DNA of 58,627 nt from Methylococcaceae bacterium (lineage in GTDB: Bacteria > Pseudomonadota > Gammaproteobacteria > Methylococcales > Methylomonadaceae), in the NCBI GenBank assembly GCA_016715325.1, contig JADKAL010000010.1:1-58627 (forward strand). Direction: 5' to 3'. The notes under the pieces were generated by a model that did not search any database, was not told the origin of the DNA, and worked only from the letters and a program-made list of their open reading frames with translations. A program made the position numbers and the translations under genes. This document shows, in pieces, positions 48,729 through 58,209 of the stretch (within the stretch, counting starts at the first letter, position 1; every line of letters begins with the position of its first letter).

Positions 48729-49948
48729 ATGCTGGAAATCATACTAGGGATTATTATTTTTACAGCGATTGTCATTGCGCTGGTATTTACGATTATCGGA
48801 GCCAAATCTAAATTGGTTGCCGAAGGCGATGTCGAGATTCTTATCAACCATGAAAAGAAAATCCATGTGCCGGTAGGTTCTAAATTATTGACTGCATTGG
48901 CGGATAACGGTTTATTTGTTTCTTCTGCTTGCGGCGGTGGCGGTACTTGCGGACAATGTAAAGTAAAGGTCAATTCGGGGGGCGGTGAAATTTTGCCGAC
49001 CGAATTAAGCCACATTACAAAACGCGAAGCAGCGCACGGCGAACGCTTATCATGTCAAGTGTCTTGCAAATACGACATGGATATCCAAGTCGAAGACGAA
49101 GTATTCGGTATCAAAAAGTGGGAATGCTCTGTTAAATCTAACGACAATGTTGCGACTTTTATTAAAGAATTAGTATTGGAATTGCCGAAAGACGAAGCCA
49201 TTAATTACCGGGCTGGAGGTTATATCCAAATCGAATGCCCTACGCATACCGTTAAATTTACGGATTTCAATATTGAAGAGCAATATCGTGAAGATTGGGA
49301 TAAGTACAATCTTTGGCGCTATGTGTCCGAGGTAAAAGAACCTGCTTTACGCGCGTATTCGATGGCAAGTTACCCGGAAGAAAAGGAAATTATGCTGAAT
49401 GTGCGTATCGCAACGCCGCCTCCGCGTGCGCCTGAAACAGCTCCGCCAGGGATTATGTCTTCATATATTTTCAGCTTGAAACCGGGTGATAAATGTATTG
49501 TTTCTGGTCCATACGGTGAATTTTTTGCCAAAGAGACCGATGCTGAAATGGTCTTTATCGGCGGCGGTGCCGGTATGGCGCCGATGCGGTCGCACATTTT
49601 CGACCAATTACGGCGGTTGAAATCAAGCGTAAAATTACCTTCTGGTACGGCGCTCGGAGTAAAAGAGAAATGTTCTATGTTGAAGATTTCGATATGTTGG
49701 CGAAGGAAAACCCGAACTTCACGTGGCATGTTGCTTTATCCGATCCATTGCCGGAAGACAACTGGACGGGATTTACAGGCTTTATTCATAACGTAGTTTA
49801 CGAAAATCAGATTAAAAACCATTCAGCGCCTGAAGATTGCGAGTATTACATGTGTGGTCCACCGATAATGAACTCCTCCGTTATCAACATGTTGCTTGAT
49901 AATGGCGTTGAACCGGAAAACATTATGTTGGACGATTTCGGAGGGTAA
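48729..49948 (+). CDS. nqrF: Na+-translocating NADH:quinone reductase subunit F, frameshifted as sequenced
   Basis: The NADH-oxidising subunit: one N-terminal helix, a 2Fe-2S domain with [12 protein letters not shown] and a distal [10 protein letters not shown], and a ferredoxin-NADP-reductase-like FAD/NADH half with [30 protein letters not shown] and [12 protein letters not shown], ending in LDDFGG. The frame shifts at AAATCAAGCG (49620-49629). One added A restores [22 protein letters not shown]. Corrected length is about 406 residues, normal for NqrF. Confidence 0.92.
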
Positions 49949-49976
49949 CAACCCTTTAGTCTATTATAGTTTTTCC

Positions 49977-50012
49977 AAAAGCCCTGTAGCCGTAAGTTAC
50001 AGGGCTTTTTTT
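49977..50012 (+). terminator. Rho-independent terminator after nqrF
   Basis: A 12-bp stem (AAAAGCCCTGTA / TACAGGGCTTTT) with a 9-nt loop and a T-run, 28 bp beyond the nqrF stop. It ends the nqr operon before the DUF2845 gene. Confidence 0.93.
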
Positions 50013-50115
50013 AATTCAGGGAGAATTCATTCTTTATGAATAAAATGATTTTCTTACGGTCTTAACAAAAGGATAACCTAAGTCATTTTGTTTAAATGAC
50101 TACCTCGGAGGGCAA

Positions 50116-50511
50116 ATGAATAGGTCGAAAATTTTTTTATTAATATTGACGGTAACTTTTTCTTCAGCTTCGTATGCGCTAAGATGCGGTCATTATTTAG
50201 TTGGACCGGGTGATTATAAAGATGATGTATTGGAGAAATGCGGCCCTCCTGATTCGGCTCAGTCCCATTATGAAACCAGAGGGCGTGGTAATCGAGCGCA
50301 AATTAATCAATTTAACTTTAATCAAAACCATATTAACCAGTTCAATTTTAATCAATATCCTAACTTAAGTTATGAACAGGGAAATTATCATGAAGTTGAA
50401 GTTTTGGTTGAAGAGTGGAAGTATGACTTTACCAGGGGGCGATTACGAAAGTTATTACGCTTTGAAAATGGCGAGTTAAAAGAAATAATTGACCTCGGTA
50501 AATATAGATAA
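50116..50511 (+). CDS. DUF2845-like small exported protein with Asn/Phe-rich repeat
   Basis: 131 residues. The signal peptide ends near SSASYA (about 21). The mature start LRCGHYLVGPGDYKDDVLEKCGPPDS and the end EVLVEEWKYDFTRGRLRKLLRFENGELKEI match the DUF2845 pattern, including two Cys likely to form a disulfide. Between them (about 60-85) lies a repeat built on NQFNFNQ, seen twice. The function is unknown. It separates nqrF from nqrM. Confidence 0.75.
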   Translation: MNRSKIFLLILTVTFSSASYALRCGHYLVGPGDYKDDVLEKCGPPDSAQSHYETRGRGNRAQINQFNFNQNHINQFNFNQYPNLSYEQGNYHEVEVLVEEWKYDFTRGRLRKLLRFENGELKEIIDLGKYR

Positions 50512-50600
50512 CGAATAGGGTATGGTTTTATTTACAAACCGACATGGCGCAAGGTCCGATTAATACGGTCTTGTTAAATCAGAAAATATAAGGTGTAGGA

Positions 50601-50780
50601 ATGAATTATTTTTTAGCGACATTTGCAGTGATGTTAGCCTTTATAGCGTTATTAGCTATCGGCGTCATGTTCGGTCGACGCGCGATTAAAGGTTCTTGCG
50701 GCGGATTAAATGCCGGAAATTGTGTTTGTACAGAAAAATGTGAAAAAAGAAAGAAAATGGAAGCCGAAGGCCAAGTTTAA
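50601..50780 (+). CDS. nqrM: Na+-NQR maturation factor NqrM
   Basis: 59 residues in the frame ATG 50601 to TAA 50778-50780. One membrane helix (about 3-24) is followed by MFGRRAIKGSCGGLNAGNCVCTEKCEKRKK. GRxxIxGSCGGL plus CxC...C is the NqrM (DUF539) signature. Its cysteines are thought to help load the iron of the NqrD/NqrE centre. An AGGTGTAGG site lies before the ATG. It stands about 650 bp after nqrF with a terminator and a DUF2845 gene in between. apbE, which often precedes nqrM and flavinylates NqrB/NqrC, is not in the window. Confidence 0.93.
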   Translation: MNYFLATFAVMLAFIALLAIGVMFGRRAIKGSCGGLNAGNCVCTEKCEKRKKMEAEGQV

Positions 50781-50807
50781 GTTTTTTACGGTCAGTAAAT
50801 ACCGATA

Positions 50808-52259
50808 GTGACGATCCCCAGTTTATTTTGGCACGATTATGAAACTTTCGGTCTCGATCCTCGCCGGGATAGACCTGCGCAATTTGCCGGCGTTCGAACC
50901 GATATTGATTTAAATATTATCGGCGATCCAATCGTCGTTTACTGCAAACCGCCGCTTGATTATTTACCCGATCCGGAAGCGTGTCTTCTAACCGGAATTA
51001 GTCCTCAAATCGCGGAAGAAAGGGGTGTTACTGAATCTGAATTTTGCAGAACCATTTATTCTGAGTTTAGTCAGCCATATACGTGTAGTTTAGGCTACAA
51101 CACGATACGTTTTGACGACGAATTCACTCGCAATTGCTTATATCGAAATTTTTACGATCCCTATGCAAGAGAATGGCAAAACGGAAATTCGCGCTGGGAT
51201 TTAATCGATGTCGTACGCGCGGCTAAAGCATTGCGTCCGGACGGTATTAACTGGCCTTTGGAGGAAGACGGACGACCTAGCCTCAAACTGCAAAATTTGA
51301 CCCAAGCTAACGGACTAACTCATGAGGCTGCGCACGATGCATTATCCGATGTCTATGCTACGATTGCTTTAGCTAAGTTAATAAAAACTGCTCAGCCGAA
51401 ATTATTCGAATATTTGTGGCGGCATAGAACAAAGAAAGAAGTATACGACTTACTTGAATACGGTCGATTTAAACCGGTAGTTCATGTATCCGGTCGATAT
51501 TCTACATTAAATCAATGCGTCGCCGTTGTTCTGCCGGTCTGCAGGCATCCGATTAACGGCAACGGTGTCGTTGTATACGACCTATCAATCGATCCCGAAC
51601 CTTTATTTTCCCTTTCAATCGAAGAAATTCGTCAAAGGATTTTCACCGCTACCGCCGATTTGCCGGAAGGCATTCAAAGAATACCTTTAAAAACAGTACA
51701 TACCAATAAATGCCCCGTCCTTGCTCCGGTTTCGGTTCTTAGACCGGACGACCGGTTGCGACTGAACATCAATTTGGATAGATGCTATGAAAATATCGAA
51801 AGAATTAAGGCGTTTAATGGTTTAACGGAAAAATTGACTTCCGTTTTTTCTAAAAATGAATTTCTCGAAACCGAAATAGATCCCGACCTTGGAATCTACG
51901 GCGGGGGATTTTGTTCTGAATCGGATAAACAAATAATGGCTAAAGTTAGAGCAATGCCAACCGATCAGTTGGCCGGCTACTTGCCTAATTTTACCGATCA
52001 ACGATTTAAAGAAATGTTTTTTAGATACCGGGCCCGTAATTATCCTGAGTATCTGCAACCCGATGAAATTACGAAGTGGCGGACATTTTGTGTAAACCGA
52101 TTAACAGGCGTTCACTCCGGTGGAGGCATCACGCTTGAAAAATATCTCAATCGGTTAAGTCTGCTGCGTGCTGACGGTTCATCCAACCTATCCATAATAA
52201 ACGCCCTAGAAGCATTTGCTTTGAATAAAATGCGAAAATTAGAAATGCCTGCAAATTAA
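50808..52259 (+). CDS. sbcB: Exodeoxyribonuclease I
   Basis: 483 residues from a GTG start. Exonuclease I degrades single-stranded DNA 3' to 5' and takes part in recombination and mismatch repair. The DEDDh motifs are visible: WHDYETFGLDPRRDRPAQFAG, GYNTIRFDDEFTRN and AHDALSDVYATIALA. The SH3-like and helical C-terminal parts (FRYRARNYPEYL, GITLEKYLNRL) are complete. The gene starts 27 bp after nqrM. Confidence 0.94.
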   Translation: MTIPSLFWHDYETFGLDPRRDRPAQFAGVRTDIDLNIIGDPIVVYCKPPLDYLPDPEACLLTGISPQIAEERGVTESEFCRTIYSEFSQPYTCSLGYNTIRFDDEFTRNCLYRNFYDPYAREWQNGNSRWDLIDVVRAAKALRPDGINWPLEEDGRPSLKLQNLTQANGLTHEAAHDALSDVYATIALAKLIKTAQPKLFEYLWRHRTKKEVYDLLEYGRFKPVVHVSGRYSTLNQCVAVVLPVCRHPINGNGVVVYDLSIDPEPLFSLSIEEIRQRIFTATADLPEGIQRIPLKTVHTNKCPVLAPVSVLRPDDRLRLNINLDRCYENIERIKAFNGLTEKLTSVFSKNEFLETEIDPDLGIYGGGFCSESDKQIMAKVRAMPTDQLAGYLPNFTDQRFKEMFFRYRARNYPEYLQPDEITKWRTFCVNRLTGVHSGGGITLEKYLNRLSLLRADGSSNLSIINALEAFALNKMRKLEMPAN

Positions 52260-52279
52260 TTTTTTCGAATTTAAATTAG

Positions 52280-52612
52280 TTAACGACCCAAAATTTTTGT
52301 CAAAAAATCGTTTTCGGCCATTAATTGACCAATTTTAGCGTGAGAGGTTTTGTTAATTTTTGTAACGTTCTCTTCGTTATTTCCAGATTTATCAAATACT
52401 AATGTAATGTTATTCAACAAGTGTTGTTTCCATAAAGCTATCTGATTAGGGTGAATTGCAAATTCCACCGCAAGCTCACGAAGCGGTTTATCGTCTTTGA
52501 TTGCTGCTAATGCAACTTGGGCTTTGAAATCGGCTGAATAATATCTTCTGTCTTCCTGGATATTGAAATCTTCTGCGTAGGCTCTTCTTCTTTCGATGTA
52601 CATAAGTAACAT
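52280..52612 (-). mobile_element. IS3-family transposase OrfA, remnant
   Basis: 110 residues with the OrfA helix-turn-helix (RRYYSADFKAQVALAAIKDDKPLRELAVEFAIHPNQIALWKQHLLNN) and leucine-zipper part (KTSHAKIGQLMAENDFLTKILGR). That ending is where IS3 elements shift into orfB, but no orfB follows: sbcB ends 20 bp away. Clear terminal repeats are not seen. The element is therefore a fragment and cannot move by itself. Confidence 0.82.
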
Positions 52613-52922
52613 TCCTATTAGATCCTTTAAATAAGAGGTTAGTAAGCTCAGTTTGGGTTATTTTTGCAAATCTATGTTGTAAGACAGAGCATTTTTTTAA
52701 AAACCTGCTTTTGCCTTACATTTCTCAATTATTAGATTGTTATTTTGAAGACATTATGTGACCTGTAAAAACTAAATGCTATAAGCAAAAATACCTATAG
52801 CGTTTAAATTTTTGTCAGCGATAGCTACTAAGCTATGCGTGCTATTTTTATAAAAATTTGACGTTAAACTGCGCTAGTATATCGAGCTAATTTTTTTAGA
52901 TTGAATTCAGCCGGAGTGAAAC
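52613..52922. other. Intergenic region before efpL
   Basis: 310 AT-rich bp without a gene. An imperfect inverted repeat is visible around 52803-52868 (GTTTAAATTTTTGTCA near the left, AAAATTTGACGTTAAAC near the right). It may be part of the IS scar or a regulatory hairpin. The efpL promoter must lie here. Confidence 0.4.
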
Positions 52923-53489
52923 GTGGCAAAAGCAAGCGAGTTAAAGAAAGGCATGGTTGTCGAAGTTAATGGTGTACCTCATGTAGTCAAACAGATTGAG
53001 GTTCGAAATCCGTCTTCGCGAGGGGCATCCACCTTGTATAAAGTCAGATTCAATAATCTAAAAACCGGGCAGAAACTCGATGAATCTTTAAAAGGGGACG
53101 ATAACTTTAAAGAATCGGATTATGTGAGAGCTAAAGCGCAATTTTCTTATGTCGACGGTGATAACTATGTTTTTATGAATATCGAAGATTATGCGCAATA
53201 CACCCTATCGAGCGAAGATTTAGAGGGACAAGTCGGTTATTTAACAGAAGGATTGGAAGGCATTATTGCCTTATTAGTCGACGATGAAGTGATAGGGATT
53301 GAGTTACCCAGTTCTGTTGTGATGTCTATCATAGAAACCTCGCCCGTTATAAAAGGCGCTACCGCCAGTGCGCGAACAAAAACGGCAAAACTGACGACAG
53401 GGATAGAAATCCAAGTGCCTGAATATTTAGAAATCGACGATCTCGTTAAAGTAAACACCGAAACCGGAAAGTTTATGTCGAGGGCTTAG
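52923..53489 (+). CDS. efpL: Elongation factor P-like protein EfpL (YeiP)
   Basis: 188 residues with the three-beta-domain EF-P layout. The loop that meets the peptidyl centre reads VRNPSSRGASTLYKVRF, with Arg at the tip as in YeiP/EfpL, rather than the Lys-containing KPGKGQAF of EF-P. The conserved FKGDD-like KGDDNF, FSYVDGDNYVFMNIEDY and STGxxIQVPEYL-like TTGIEIQVPEYL support this. It helps ribosomes at proline-rich stalls. The start codon is GTG at 52923, preceded by GGAG. Confidence 0.9.
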   Translation: MAKASELKKGMVVEVNGVPHVVKQIEVRNPSSRGASTLYKVRFNNLKTGQKLDESLKGDDNFKESDYVRAKAQFSYVDGDNYVFMNIEDYAQYTLSSEDLEGQVGYLTEGLEGIIALLVDDEVIGIELPSSVVMSIIETSPVIKGATASARTKTAKLTTGIEIQVPEYLEIDDLVKVNTETGKFMSRA

Positions 53490-53567
53490 TCAGCATTTTA
53501 ACATTTCATTACCCGCTAATTTTGACGAGTATTCACATCATGTCATGCACAGTTAAGATATAACAAA

Positions 53568-55403
53568 GTGATCTCTAACGATAAGGTATTCGACAGCCGT
53601 AGTTTTTTGAAAACGCTGACTAAGCGTCCAGGTATTTACAAAATGCTGGATGAAAAAGGCGATATTATTTACATAGGCAAAGCCAAAAACCTCAAAAATC
53701 GTGTCACTAGCTATTTTAAAAACCAAACGGCATCTCCCAAGCAACAAACGATGGTTGCCAGGATTGCCAACATTGAGGTTACGGTAACGCACACCGAAGG
53801 GGAAGCGTTATTGCTGGAATCTCAGCTTATCAAACGTTTTCAGCCGCGCTATAACATCAGTTTAAGGGACGACAAATCTTTTCCGTATCTTTATTTATCG
53901 AGCGAACAGAATTTCCCCCAGTTAACTTTTCATCGCGGCGCAAAGAATAAAAAGGGACAGTATTTCGGTCCTTATCCGAGTGCAGGTGCCGTACGCGAGA
54001 GCTTAAAATTATTGCAAAACTATTTCCGGTCCGTCAATGCGACGATACGGTTTTTAATAACCGCACCCGGCCTTGTCTTCAATATCAGATAGAGCGTTGT
54101 TCGGCGCCATGTGTTGGCTTAATTAGTAAAGAAAGATACTCTGAAGATGTAGCCAGCACTGTCATGTTTCTGGACGGAAAAGGGAATACCTTAATTGAGC
54201 GATTAATCGACAAAATGGAACAAGCCGCGACTAGGCTGAATTACGAGCAAGCAGCGACGTATCGCGATCAAATTACCAAGTTGCGAGTAATTCTGGAAAG
54301 GAATTTCGTCAATGGAGAACGAGGAGATGTCGATATCATTGCCTGTGTAACCAAGTCGAGCGCCGCTTGCATCCAAGTTTTTTTTCATCCGTAACGGACA
54401 ACATTTAGGTAACAAGGCGTTCTTTCCTAAGATGATTGAAGAATACGATCCAGGCGCGGTGATACAAGCTTTCATACCGCAATACTATTTAGAGAAGCCC
54501 GTTCCGTTTGAGTTGATTGTCAGTCACGAATTATCCGAGTGCCGTTTGTTGGAAGAAGTATTGGCGAATCAAGCTAAGCATCCGGTCACGATTTCAAGTA
54601 AAGTCAGAGGTGAACGCGCAAAATGGTTACAAATGGCGTTAACAAACAGTGAAAACTCGCTTTTGAGTAAACTGGCCGATAAACAAGGGATCTACGGACG
54701 ATTTCTCAGTTTACAGGAAGAACTGGGCTGTAAAGACATTCCGAAGCGGCTTGAATGTTTCGATATCAGTCATATTCAGGGAAATCAAACCGTAGCATCC
54801 TGTGTGGTATTCGATCGAGAAGGTCCGGTGAAGTCGGCTTATCGGCGTTTCAACATAGAAGGTGTTACAGCGGGCGATGATTATGCCGCAATCTATCAAG
54901 CCGTATCGCGACGTTATAAGCGTTTGATTAAGGGCGAGCACGAAGCGCCCGATATTTTATTTATCGACGGCGGTAAGGGGCAAGTCAACGAAGCGCAAAA
55001 GGCATTAACCGAATTAGGTGTAAATGATGTTATGATAGTGGGCGTATCCAAAGGGCCGGATAGAAAGCCCGGTATGGAAAAGTTGATTTTAGTTGAGCAG
55101 GAGCACCCCGTTGAGGTAAATCCAGGCGCAAGCGGTTTATTGCTAATTCAACACATCCGTGACGAAGCGCACCGTTTTGCTATTACCGGTCATCGTCAAC
55201 GGCGTGGAAAAGCGGCTAAAAAGTCGGTGTTGGAAGGGATTGCGGGATTAGGCGCTAAACGCAGACAACAATTATTAAAGCAATTTGGCGGTTTGCAAGG
55301 CGTCGAACAAGCGGGTGTCGATGCGCTTTGCAGTGTAGAGGGAATAAGTAAACAATTAGCGCAACGGATATACGATAACTTTCACCACAGCGATGACCAT
55401 TGA
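53568..55403 (+). CDS. uvrC: UvrABC excinuclease subunit C, two frameshifts as sequenced
   Basis: UvrC makes both incisions in nucleotide excision repair. The GIY-YIG domain (PGIYKMLDEKGDIIYIGKAKNLKNRV), the UVR helix hairpin (LIDKMEQAATRLNYEQAATYRDQI), the RNase H-like domain (LECFDISHIQGNQTVAS...DILFIDGGKGQ) and C-terminal helix-hairpin-helix repeats are all there. The frame breaks twice: at GG 54028-54029, where one more G restores [22 protein letters not shown], and at the T8 run 54378-54385, where one T fewer restores QVFFIRNGQHLGN. Repaired length is about 611 residues, as in E. coli. The start is GTG. It overlaps pgsA by 11 bp. Confidence 0.92.
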
Positions 55404-55944
55404 ATTCAACTTACCGACGTGTCTGACCTTCTTACGAATCGCATTGATTCCAGTGTTAGCTGTTGTTTTCTATTTGCCGTGGGTTTACTCCAATATGGCG
55501 TGCGCCATCATATTTATTTTAGCCGGTATTACCGATTGGTTGGACGGTTATCTGGCAAGAAGAATGCAAATGGAGACACCATTCGGTGCTTTTTTAGATC
55601 CCGTTGCCGACAAATTAATGGTTGCTTTTGTGTTAGTGCTGATTGTACAACAGCAAGCCAGCCTTTATATTGCGCTACCTTCAGCGATAATCATTGGTCG
55701 AGAAATAACGATTGCCTCGTTAAGAGAATGGATGGCGGAAATCGGTCAACGCGCTAAAGTGAAAGTTTCGCAATTAGGGAAATGGAAAACAACGGCGCAA
55801 ATGTTGGCTATCACCTTATTGTTGTACCGCGAAGATATTATGGGGCTGCCTATTAACAAAGCAGGCTATGTGCTGCTTTATATTGCGGCGGCGCTTACAT
55901 TATGGTCGATGGTGAAATATTTGAATGCCGCTATAAAAGCATAG
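55393..55944 (+). CDS. pgsA: CDP-diacylglycerol-glycerol-3-phosphate 3-phosphatidyltransferase
   Basis: 183 residues with about five membrane helices. The CDP-alcohol phosphotransferase motif is intact (TDWLDGYLARRMQMETPFGAFLDPVADKL, with the four Asp in D-x2-D-G...D-x3-D). The enzyme makes phosphatidylglycerol phosphate in the inner membrane. uvrC-pgsA order and overlap match many gammaproteobacteria. Confidence 0.95.
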   Translation: MTIEFNLPTCLTFLRIALIPVLAVVFYLPWVYSNMACAIIFILAGITDWLDGYLARRMQMETPFGAFLDPVADKLMVAFVLVLIVQQQASLYIALPSAIIIGREITIASLREWMAEIGQRAKVKVSQLGKWKTTAQMLAITLLLYREDIMGLPINKAGYVLLYIAAALTLWSMVKYLNAAIKA

Positions 55945-56025
55945 CGGAATGTTAAAACTTACGATTTAAAATAGCAAAAATCCTATTAAGCAAATCTTTA
56001 ATAAACAGCAAATTGAATAAAAGCT

Positions 56026-56637
56026 GTGCAAAATAACATGGACCTAGAACAAGAAGAATTACAAGCGAAAGCCGAGGCTCGAGACGAAATATTGTTGGCG
56101 GCGTTAAAACTGTTCGCCGAGAAGGGCTACTTTAACACCGCATTGACTGAAATTGCGGAAACATCCGGTGTTAAAAATGTCAATGCCGTCTACCAACATT
56201 TTAAAAACAAACAAGCCATAGCTAAGCAGTTGTACGACAACATATTCGATAGCTTGAGCGTATCGATAGACGACATACGGCGAAGAAATCAGAAGTCTTC
56301 GGAACAATTGCGCGGTATCGTCGATTTACTGTTTAAGCTTACCGATGATGCGCCCGATGTTATGCGTTTTCTGCTGGTTTTGAAATTAGATGAAATATTG
56401 CCGGAAGAAAAGCCGATCCATGAAACACCGGCCGTTATAAAAATTCAGAAAATTATTCATTCAGGTATCAAAGCCGGAGAAATACGAAATATCGATCCGT
56501 GGCTAATCAACGCTTATTTTTTTGGCATTATCAATAACACGCTCAGTTTAGTCTTGTCAGGCACGCTCAGCAAAACAGCCGATTCTTATCAAGCACAGGC
56601 ATGGCTTGCCGCGTGGAATGTGATTGCTAAAAAATAA
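56026..56637 (+). CDS. TetR-family transcriptional regulator
   Basis: 203 residues. The N-terminal helix-turn-helix (about 15-65) reads RDEILLAALKLFAEKGYFNTALTEIAETSGVKNVNAVYQHFKNKQAIAKQLYDNIFDSL, a typical TetR DNA-binding domain. The C-terminal all-helical ligand domain is not recognised. No obvious target gene is adjacent except the island to the right. A GTG start at 56026 is used; an ATG at 56038 is an alternative. Confidence 0.85.
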   Translation: MQNNMDLEQEELQAKAEARDEILLAALKLFAEKGYFNTALTEIAETSGVKNVNAVYQHFKNKQAIAKQLYDNIFDSLSVSIDDIRRRNQKSSEQLRGIVDLLFKLTDDAPDVMRFLLVLKLDEILPEEKPIHETPAVIKIQKIIHSGIKAGEIRNIDPWLINAYFFGIINNTLSLVLSGTLSKTADSYQAQAWLAAWNVIAKK

Positions 56638-56740
56638 CGACAAAGTACGTGTCGCTTAAAAAACGTAGGAAAACATATCGCTAAAAATGTCTTTGCCCAA
56701 ACTGCCGTAACGCGGACTTATATCGAATTCAACAGACACA

Positions 56741-56768
56741 AAAAAACCACTTTTTACAGTGGTTTTTT
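56741..56768. terminator. Bidirectional terminator before the island
   Basis: AAAAAACCACT / AGTGGTTTTTT stem with a TTTTAC loop, A-run on the left and T-run on the right, so it can work on both strands. It lies between the TetR gene and the tRNA fragment. Confidence 0.85.
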
Positions 56769-56783
56769 TATTTCCTTGCAATT

Positions 56784-56842
56784 TGGTACCGAGGGCCGGA
56801 ATCGAACCGGCACGATGTCACCATCACCGGATTTTGAATCTG
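56784..56842 (-). other. Attachment site: 3' part of tRNA-Leu(CAA)
   Basis: Read on the minus strand, 56842-56784 matches a leucine tRNA from the anticodon loop (TTCAAAAT, anticodon CAA) through a long variable arm, T-arm (GTGCCGG-TTCGATT-CCGGC...) and acceptor CCTCGGT with ACCA. The 5' half is missing: upstream of the loop the bases no longer pair with the 3' anticodon stem (AATCCGG). This is the expected left boundary of an island integrated by a tyrosine recombinase into a tRNA gene. The full tRNA should be found at the other end of the element. Confidence 0.85.
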
Positions 56843-56972
56843 ACAAAATCCAAAAATCAGCAAAAACCACATAAAGCAGAAAACAAAAAATACACATAAA
56901 AACAGTTATTTATAGTTATTTTATTTTTCCTGTGTTTTCTAAATTCTGTGCAGTTTTATTATTTAGTGCGTC
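56843..56972. other. Island end, non-coding AT-rich stretch
   Basis: These 130 bp lie between the attachment fragment and the palindrome. A-rich runs and repeated AAAATC, CAAAAA and AAACA words are visible. They may hold integrase arm-binding sites, but no site can be fixed. Confidence 0.3.
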
Positions 56973-57007
56973 ATGAGTGCGTCATGACGCACTCATTCTG
57001 ATATAAT
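56973..57007 (+). promoter_or_regulatory. 24-bp perfect palindrome overlapping a promoter
   Basis: Positions 56973-56996 form a perfect palindrome whose left half is ATGAGTGCGTCA. A further direct copy of the half-site core (AGTGCGTCATGA) overlaps its left edge at 56965-56976. TATAAT lies at 57002-57007, so the palindrome covers the spacer and -35 area. This suits an operator for a dimeric repressor or the integrase itself. The integrase start is 132 bp downstream. Confidence 0.7.
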
Positions 57008-57138
57008 CCCCACAAATAAAAACGGGCTTGGCAGTGCGACCAACACCACCAAACCCTAACCTTTTTACTTAACAGCATAGGTTAAGCAACGGCTTTGCAC
57101 ATTATATAGCAGGTTGCGACCCTTAAGGAGTTTGCAAC

Positions 57139-58209
57139 GTGGCCTCAATACGCACCCGAAAATCACAAGACGGCGCAACCAGTTATTTTGTCGAAATTAG
57201 GCTCAAAGGCTACCCGCCGCAACGGGCAAGCTTCGACAGGCTAACCGATGCCCGGAAGTGGGCAGCCTCAACTGAATCCGCGATCAGGGAAGGGCGGCAT
57301 TTCAAGACCGCCGAAGCCAAAAAACACACTTTTAACGATGTGGCAGCCCGCTACAACCTGGAGGTTCTACCCCATTACAGCGAGCGCGAGCAAAAAGAGC
57401 GTAAAGCTAAGTTGGATTGGTGGAACGAACGCTTAAAAGATTACCTATTGTCGGACATTACCCCGGCATTGATCGTACAAAACCGGGACAGCTTCGCCCG
57501 AAGCGAAAACCGTCAAGGGGAAAAGATCAGCCCAGCCACGGTAAACCGTTATCTAGCCTTAATATCCCATGTGTTCACTATAGCGGTGAATGAATGGCAA
57601 TGGCTGGAGGATAACCCGGTAAAAAAAGTTAAGCGACCGAAAGAACCGCGCGGACGGGTGCGCTTTTTAGATGACGACGAACGCAACCGGCTATTGCAGG
57701 CTTGCAAAGAATCATCAAACGAGGTGCTTTACTTGTGCGTGATTCTGGCATTATCAACAGGAATGCGGCAGGGCGAGCTTATGGGCTTGCTGTGGAGAGA
57801 CGTCGACCTGAAAAAGGGCAATATCATTCTGCACGAAACAAAAAACGGCGAACGGCGGCGGGTGCCTTTGGCAGGGCATGGATTGGAATTGTTGCGCGAA
57901 TACGGCAAAATCAGGCGGCTGGATAGTCCGTTAATGTTCCCCAGTTACACTAATCCGATCAGCCCCATTAACTTACGCAGCGCGTTTACTTTTGCGCTAG
58001 AACGGGCAGAAATAAAGGATTTCCACTGGCATGACCTAAGACATTGCACGGCAAGCTATCTTGCAATGAACGGCGCAAGCTTGGCGGAAATAGCCGAAAT
58101 TTTAGGCCATAAAACCCTGGCAATGGTGAAACGATACAGCCACCTTTCAGACGGTCATGTTTCAAGCGTGGTTGCCCGGATGAATGACAAGATTTTCGGG
58201 GGTGTGTGA
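57139..58209 (+). CDS. int: Tyrosine recombinase / integrase of the tRNA-Leu island
   Basis: 356 residues from a GTG with AAGGAG nearby upstream. The N-terminal arm-binding region (about 1-60) begins ASIRTRKSQDGATSYFVEIRLKGYPPQRASF. The core-binding SAM-like domain spans about 75-165. The catalytic domain has Arg in STGMRQGELMGL, HDLRH (His-x2-Arg), LGHKTLAMVKRYSHL with the second His and the nucleophile Tyr. All six hallmarks are intact, so it should be active. Its stop TGA overlaps the ATG of the next gene, so the cargo gene is translationally coupled. Confidence 0.93.
   Translation: MASIRTRKSQDGATSYFVEIRLKGYPPQRASFDRLTDARKWAASTESAIREGRHFKTAEAKKHTFNDVAARYNLEVLPHYSEREQKERKAKLDWWNERLKDYLLSDITPALIVQNRDSFARSENRQGEKISPATVNRYLALISHVFTIAVNEWQWLEDNPVKKVKRPKEPRGRVRFLDDDERNRLLQACKESSNEVLYLCVILALSTGMRQGELMGLLWRDVDLKKGNIILHETKNGERRRVPLAGHGLELLREYGKIRRLDSPLMFPSYTNPISPINLRSAFTFALERAEIKDFHWHDLRHCTASYLAMNGASLAEIAEILGHKTLAMVKRYSHLSDGHVSSVVARMNDKIFGGV

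Noticed and set aside
54028..54385. Programmed frameshifting in uvrC
   Set aside because: Two shifts of opposite sign at homopolymers, each repaired by one base, with no slippery-site plus pseudoknot arrangement; sequencing error is more likely.
56784..56842. A functional tRNA-Leu gene
   Set aside because: Acceptor 5' strand, D-arm and the 5' side of the anticodon stem are missing.
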